From: an uncultured Sphingomonadaceae bacterium
Lineage (GTDB): Bacteria > Pseudomonadota > Alphaproteobacteria > Sphingomonadales > Sphingomonadaceae
Assembly (NCBI GenBank): GCA_947493195.1
Contig: CANLQG010000001.1
Coordinates: 124,001-188,000, forward strand
Direction: 5' to 3'
Length of the DNA stretch: 64,000 nt
Shown: positions 61,362 to 64,000 of the stretch, piece by piece
How positions within the stretch are numbered: position 1 is the stretch's first letter
How the letters are laid out: each line of letters starts with the position of its first letter
Position numbers and translations under genes: made by a program
Notes under the pieces: generated by a model
The model's input: only the letters and a program-made list of their open reading frames with translations
Databases searched by the model: none
What the model was told of the DNA's origin: nothing

Positions 61362-62319
61362 ACCAAAGGCGAAAATCGCCTGCCTGCTGTCGGGCAACGG
61401 CACCACCATGTCGGCGCTGTTGTTCCAGTCGCGCCTGCCGGACTGCCCTTATGAGATCGTACTTGTCGCCAGCAACAACCCCGAGGCGCCAGGCCTGAAG
61501 ATTGCGGCTGCCGAAGGTATCGCGACCTTCAGCCACGATCATCGCGGCATGGACCGGAACGAGCACGAAAGGATCATGCACGCCGCCTTGCGCGAGTCGG
61601 GCGCGGAGTATCTGGCGCTGTGCGGATACATGCGGATCCTTACGGCAGACTTCGTGAACGGCTGGGAAGGCCGGATGGTCAACACCCACCCCAGCCTGCT
61701 GCCTAAGTACAAGGGTCTGGATACGCACCAGCGCGCGATCGAGGCTGGCGACGCATTCGGCGGCTGCTCGGTGCATGTCGTAACGGCGGAACTCGACGGC
61801 GGCCCGTTGCTGGGACAGATGCCGGTGGCGATCCTTCCCGGCGACACGCCCGAAACGCTGGCCCACCGCGTGATCCTTGCCGAATACCAGCTCTACCCGC
61901 GCATGGTGGCCGATTATGTCGGGCGACATTACCGGGCCGACTGGCTGCTGGAGAAAGTGCGCACGCTTGCCCTTGCCCTGCCCGAGACAGAGGAGCGCGA
62001 GAGCCATGGCGCGCCGGGTTGGCGCTCGGGCGGCAAGAGCGGCAAGTACTTCGCCCATTTCGCCGACCGGCACCACGGCAGCGAACACGTCGCCGTGCTC
62101 GTCAAGATCGGTGGGCCGGATGAACTCGCAGGCCTCGTCGAGACAGCTCCGGACACCTATTTCAAACCCGCCTACTACGGCGCCAGCGGCTGGGTCGGGA
62201 TCATTCTCAATCAGCCGGGCGTTGATTGGGACCATGTTGCTGAATGGCTTGAAAGAAGTTGGCGATCCATCGCCCCCGGTAGGCTCACAAAGCTGCACGA
62301 TGCCGCTGACGAATTCTGA
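61354..62319 (+). CDS. purN: PurN fused to MmcQ/YjbR-like domain
   Basis: Glycinamide ribonucleotide formyltransferase with an extra C-terminal domain. Residues 1-195 are Pur[18 protein letters not shown], catalytic Asn110 and His112 in [13 protein letters not shown], and Asp148 in [10 protein letters not shown], so formyl transfer from 10-formyl-THF should work. Residues about 197-321 ([22 protein letters not shown] ... [20 protein letters not shown] ... [25 protein letters not shown]) match the MmcQ/YjbR (CyaY-like) fold, normally a separate small DNA-binding-like protein. At 321 aa it is well above the usual 190-215. The reading frame is continuous, so this is a real fusion. It overlaps purM. 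Confidence 0.93.
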   Translation: MPEPKAKIACLLSGNGTTMSALLFQSRLPDCPYEIVLVASNNPEAPGLKIAAAEGIATFSHDHRGMDRNEHERIMHAALRESGAEYLALCGYMRILTADFVNGWEGRMVNTHPSLLPKYKGLDTHQRAIEAGDAFGGCSVHVVTAELDGGPLLGQMPVAILPGDTPETLAHRVILAEYQLYPRMVADYVGRHYRADWLLEKVRTLALALPETEERESHGAPGWRSGGKSGKYFAHFADRHHGSEHVAVLVKIGGPDELAGLVETAPDTYFKPAYYGASGWVGIILNQPGVDWDHVAEWLERSWRSIAPGRLTKLHDAADEF

Positions 62320-62322
62320 GGG

Positions 62323-63525
62323 ATGAGCCTTCCGCCGCGCCCGCACCCCTGCACCCGTTCTCCCCGCGTGGATCGCGTGAACGGCTGGCTGGAATCGGCG
62401 TGGCGCAAGGGAATCAGTGCGAAGCCATCGCTCGATCCCGATGCCCTCTGGTCGAAAGCGCTGCGTGATGCGGAGCCCGCGGGCGAGAAAGGGCCGCGCA
62501 GCCCGGCCGACATGGCCGACTTCCGCCTGCGGCTGGAGATCCTATGCGAATCGCTGGAAACCGAGGCCAGGCTCAACCCGCTCGGCCAGACGATGGCCCA
62601 CGGCCAACTTGTTCGCGCCATTCGCCAGCGACTGGAGCTAGGCACGCTGTGGCAGGCGGAACCGGAACTGCTGGGGACAACTCTCGCCCCGCCCGTCATC
62701 GTTGTCGGACATATGCGAAGCGGAACCACTCGCATTCACCGGTTGCTGGCATCAGATCCTGCGCTCTCGTCCACGCGGTTCTGCGATAGCTGGCACCCGT
62801 TGCCACGTACTCCCGACACGCGCCCCGCCTGGTCGGCTCTCTCACTGATGTTCGCCCGCGCGCTGGACCCCTGGCTGGATGCAATTCACCCCTTCGGCGT
62901 AACCCGCGCGGACGAGGAACTGGGGTGGCTCGCCACCGCGCTGGATCATTCTTCCTACGAAGCGCAGTGGCGCATCCCTGCCTACACCGCTTTCAGCGAG
63001 GAGCGCGACCCCGCGCCGCTCTATCGCGAATTCGCCAATATCCTGCGCACCGATGCAAGCTGGCACGGCAATGCCAACCAGTCGCGCGTGCTGAAGGTGC
63101 CGCAGTTTGCTGAGGACCTGCCCGCCCTACTGACCCAATTTCCTGACGCCCGCGTAGTGCGAACAAGGCGCTGTCCCAGCGACACGGCAGCCAGCGCCGC
63201 TTCGCTCATTGCCAATCAGATGGCGATCCAGTCGGACCATGTTGATTTCGACTGGATAGAAGGAGAGACCGAGCGCAAGATTGCCCTGCGCCAGCACCGC
63301 ATGGACAATGCGCTCGCCAATTTCGTAGGCCCCCTGGCTGTCGTGGATTTCGAGGCGCTGAATGGCGATTGGGAAGGAGAAATCCTACGCGTCTATGGGT
63401 TGCTCGGCATGGAACTGTCGGCTCAGGCACTTGCCGCCATGCGCAGTGAACAGGGCCGCGCCAAGACTTCGGCACACCGGGAGCATGCGGCGCAATTGCG
63501 CAAGTTTTCGGAAACGGCGGCCTGA
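62323..63525 (+). CDS. Sulfotransferase family protein
   Basis: Protein of 400 aa with a sulfotransferase-like P-loop fold. The PAPS 5'-phosphosulfate loop is IVVGHMRSGTTRIHRLLASDP, and a later RVLKVPQFAEDLPALLTQFPDARVVRTRRCPSDTAASAASLIANQ supplies the 3'-phosphate-binding Arg/Ser. The N-terminal 100 residues are an extension common in bacterial sulfotransferase_3-type proteins. The acceptor is unknown and some such proteins have lost sulfotransferase activity. It begins three bases after the purN stop, in the same direction, perhaps by read-through. Converges with the NTF2-like gene. Confidence 0.88.
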   Translation: MSLPPRPHPCTRSPRVDRVNGWLESAWRKGISAKPSLDPDALWSKALRDAEPAGEKGPRSPADMADFRLRLEILCESLETEARLNPLGQTMAHGQLVRAIRQRLELGTLWQAEPELLGTTLAPPVIVVGHMRSGTTRIHRLLASDPALSSTRFCDSWHPLPRTPDTRPAWSALSLMFARALDPWLDAIHPFGVTRADEELGWLATALDHSSYEAQWRIPAYTAFSEERDPAPLYREFANILRTDASWHGNANQSRVLKVPQFAEDLPALLTQFPDARVVRTRRCPSDTAASAASLIANQMAIQSDHVDFDWIEGETERKIALRQHRMDNALANFVGPLAVVDFEALNGDWEGEILRVYGLLGMELSAQALAAMRSEQGRAKTSAHREHAAQLRKFSETAA

Positions 63526-63539
63526 AACCGCGCCTCGGC

Positions 63540-63992
63540 TTACGTCAGGTCGGAGCGCGCGACTGTTTCCGAGGTTTGCGGCACATACGCCTGCTCTGGC
63601 ATCAGGATGCGGGCCAGCGGGAGGGCATCCTCTCCGTAACTCTGCCAGTAGGATAACTTTCCGTCGCGGACCCTGGCCCGCCATAACTTGTCGCTCGCAA
63701 GCTGGGGGTTAGCGGCCTTCGCCCTTCCGCGCACCAGAACTTCGTCGCCGCGCAGCGCGATAGCCTCTTGCTCGATATGAAATTCGTCCTCGAATTCAAA
63801 GAACGCCCGGGTGGCCGCTAGCGCATTGTCGCGCCCCTCGATCCATCCGCCCGCGCTGTCCACCAACCGGCAATCGTGCGCCAGCAGGTCTGCGATGATC
63901 CGCGCATCGCGCGCGTTCAGGGCAGCGATGTATTGCTGCACGACTGCTTCGGGCCGATGTTTCCGGAATTCGAATATTTGCGGTCTCCCCAA
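63540..63992 (-). CDS. NTF2/SnoaL-like small protein, start uncertain or beyond the edge
   Basis: Protein of about 150 aa with a nuclear-transport-factor-2 fold (HRPEAVVQQYIAALNARDARIIADLLAHDCRLVD ... RVRDGKLSYWQSYGEDAL), used by many enzymes and binding proteins for small hydrophobic ligands. No catalytic residues can be assigned. The earliest usable start in the window is TTG at 63992; the frame stays open to the right edge at 64000, so the true start could lie outside. Leftward, 14 bases from the convergent sulfotransferase gene. Confidence 0.78.
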   Translation of the reverse strand: MGRPQIFEFRKHRPEAVVQQYIAALNARDARIIADLLAHDCRLVDSAGGWIEGRDNALAATRAFFEFEDEFHIEQEAIALRGDEVLVRGRAKAANPQLASDKLWRARVRDGKLSYWQSYGEDALPLARILMPEQAYVPQTSETVARSDLT

Positions 63993-64000
63993 GTCGTCAT

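Overview
The window is a high-GC chromosomal segment of an alphaproteobacterium, most likely a sphingomonad of the Erythrobacteraceae (Erythrobacter/Aurantiacibacter-like). This rests on protein families and gene order: infA-maf-rne-yacG followed by tRNA-Phe, hisG-hisD-nusB-thiL-hppA, glmU-glmS, bolA/J-domain/cobS, DUF2794, HdaA, a sphingomonad-type TonB receptor, and secreted DUF3857, M16 and M28 proteins. Placement is by recognition only; no database search was run. I see no insertion sequence, integrase, prophage or CRISPR array.

Layout. 1-4709: a class A penicillin-binding protein cut by the left edge, a secreted M28 aminopeptidase and CobS, all leftward. 4770-8700: an HxlR regulator divergent from a tight rightward detoxification-like operon (DUF1428, VOC, SRPBCC, GST, MpaB-family). 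8756-12729: a J-domain protein divergent from bolA, GST, pirin, FKBP isomerase and an epoxide-hydrolase-like enzyme. 12732-19458: DUF2332, then hisG-hisD-nusB-thiL and hppA. 19619-24275: a FemAB/CelD-like acyltransferase overlapping a JmjC-type cupin, TesB thioesterase, and a universal stress protein divergent from an EcsC protein around an FNR/FixK-like site. 24313-31656: uvrC, an APC permease, a BaiN-type flavoprotein and a TonB receptor with a large Gly-rich insert. 31891-36425: infA-maf-rne-yacG, tRNA-Phe, wrbA and a cNMP-domain/thioredoxin-reductase-like fusion.

36567-37423 is a gene graveyard: a TadG-like vWA remnant with an in-frame TAG and a later frame change, abutting the C-terminal tail of a CPA1 Na+/H+ antiporter. 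37508-40628 holds a lipoprotein and a three-gene secreted set around an M48 protease. 40894-49293 carries purC, purS and purQ, interleaved with secreted DUF3857 and M16 proteins and a hydrolase-OsmC fusion. 49357-55286 is leftward: a GGDEF-EAL protein, glmS, a small unknown gene and glmU. 55348-64000 has gph, a membrane protein, DUF2794, cysE, an HdaA-like protein, DUF2066, purM, a purN-MmcQ fusion, a sulfotransferase-like protein and an NTF2-like protein at the right edge.

Functionally this is mostly core metabolism (purine, histidine, UDP-GlcNAc, cysteine), envelope and secreted proteolysis, and thiol/aldehyde/redox stress handling. Apart from the graveyard, no gene-free gap exceeds 300 bases. 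The most unusual items are the graveyard, a terminator-like hairpin in the purC leader, the PurN-MmcQ fusion, the detox block between bolA/J-domain and cobS, a REP-like pair that supplies a stop codon, and several palindromic operator candidates.
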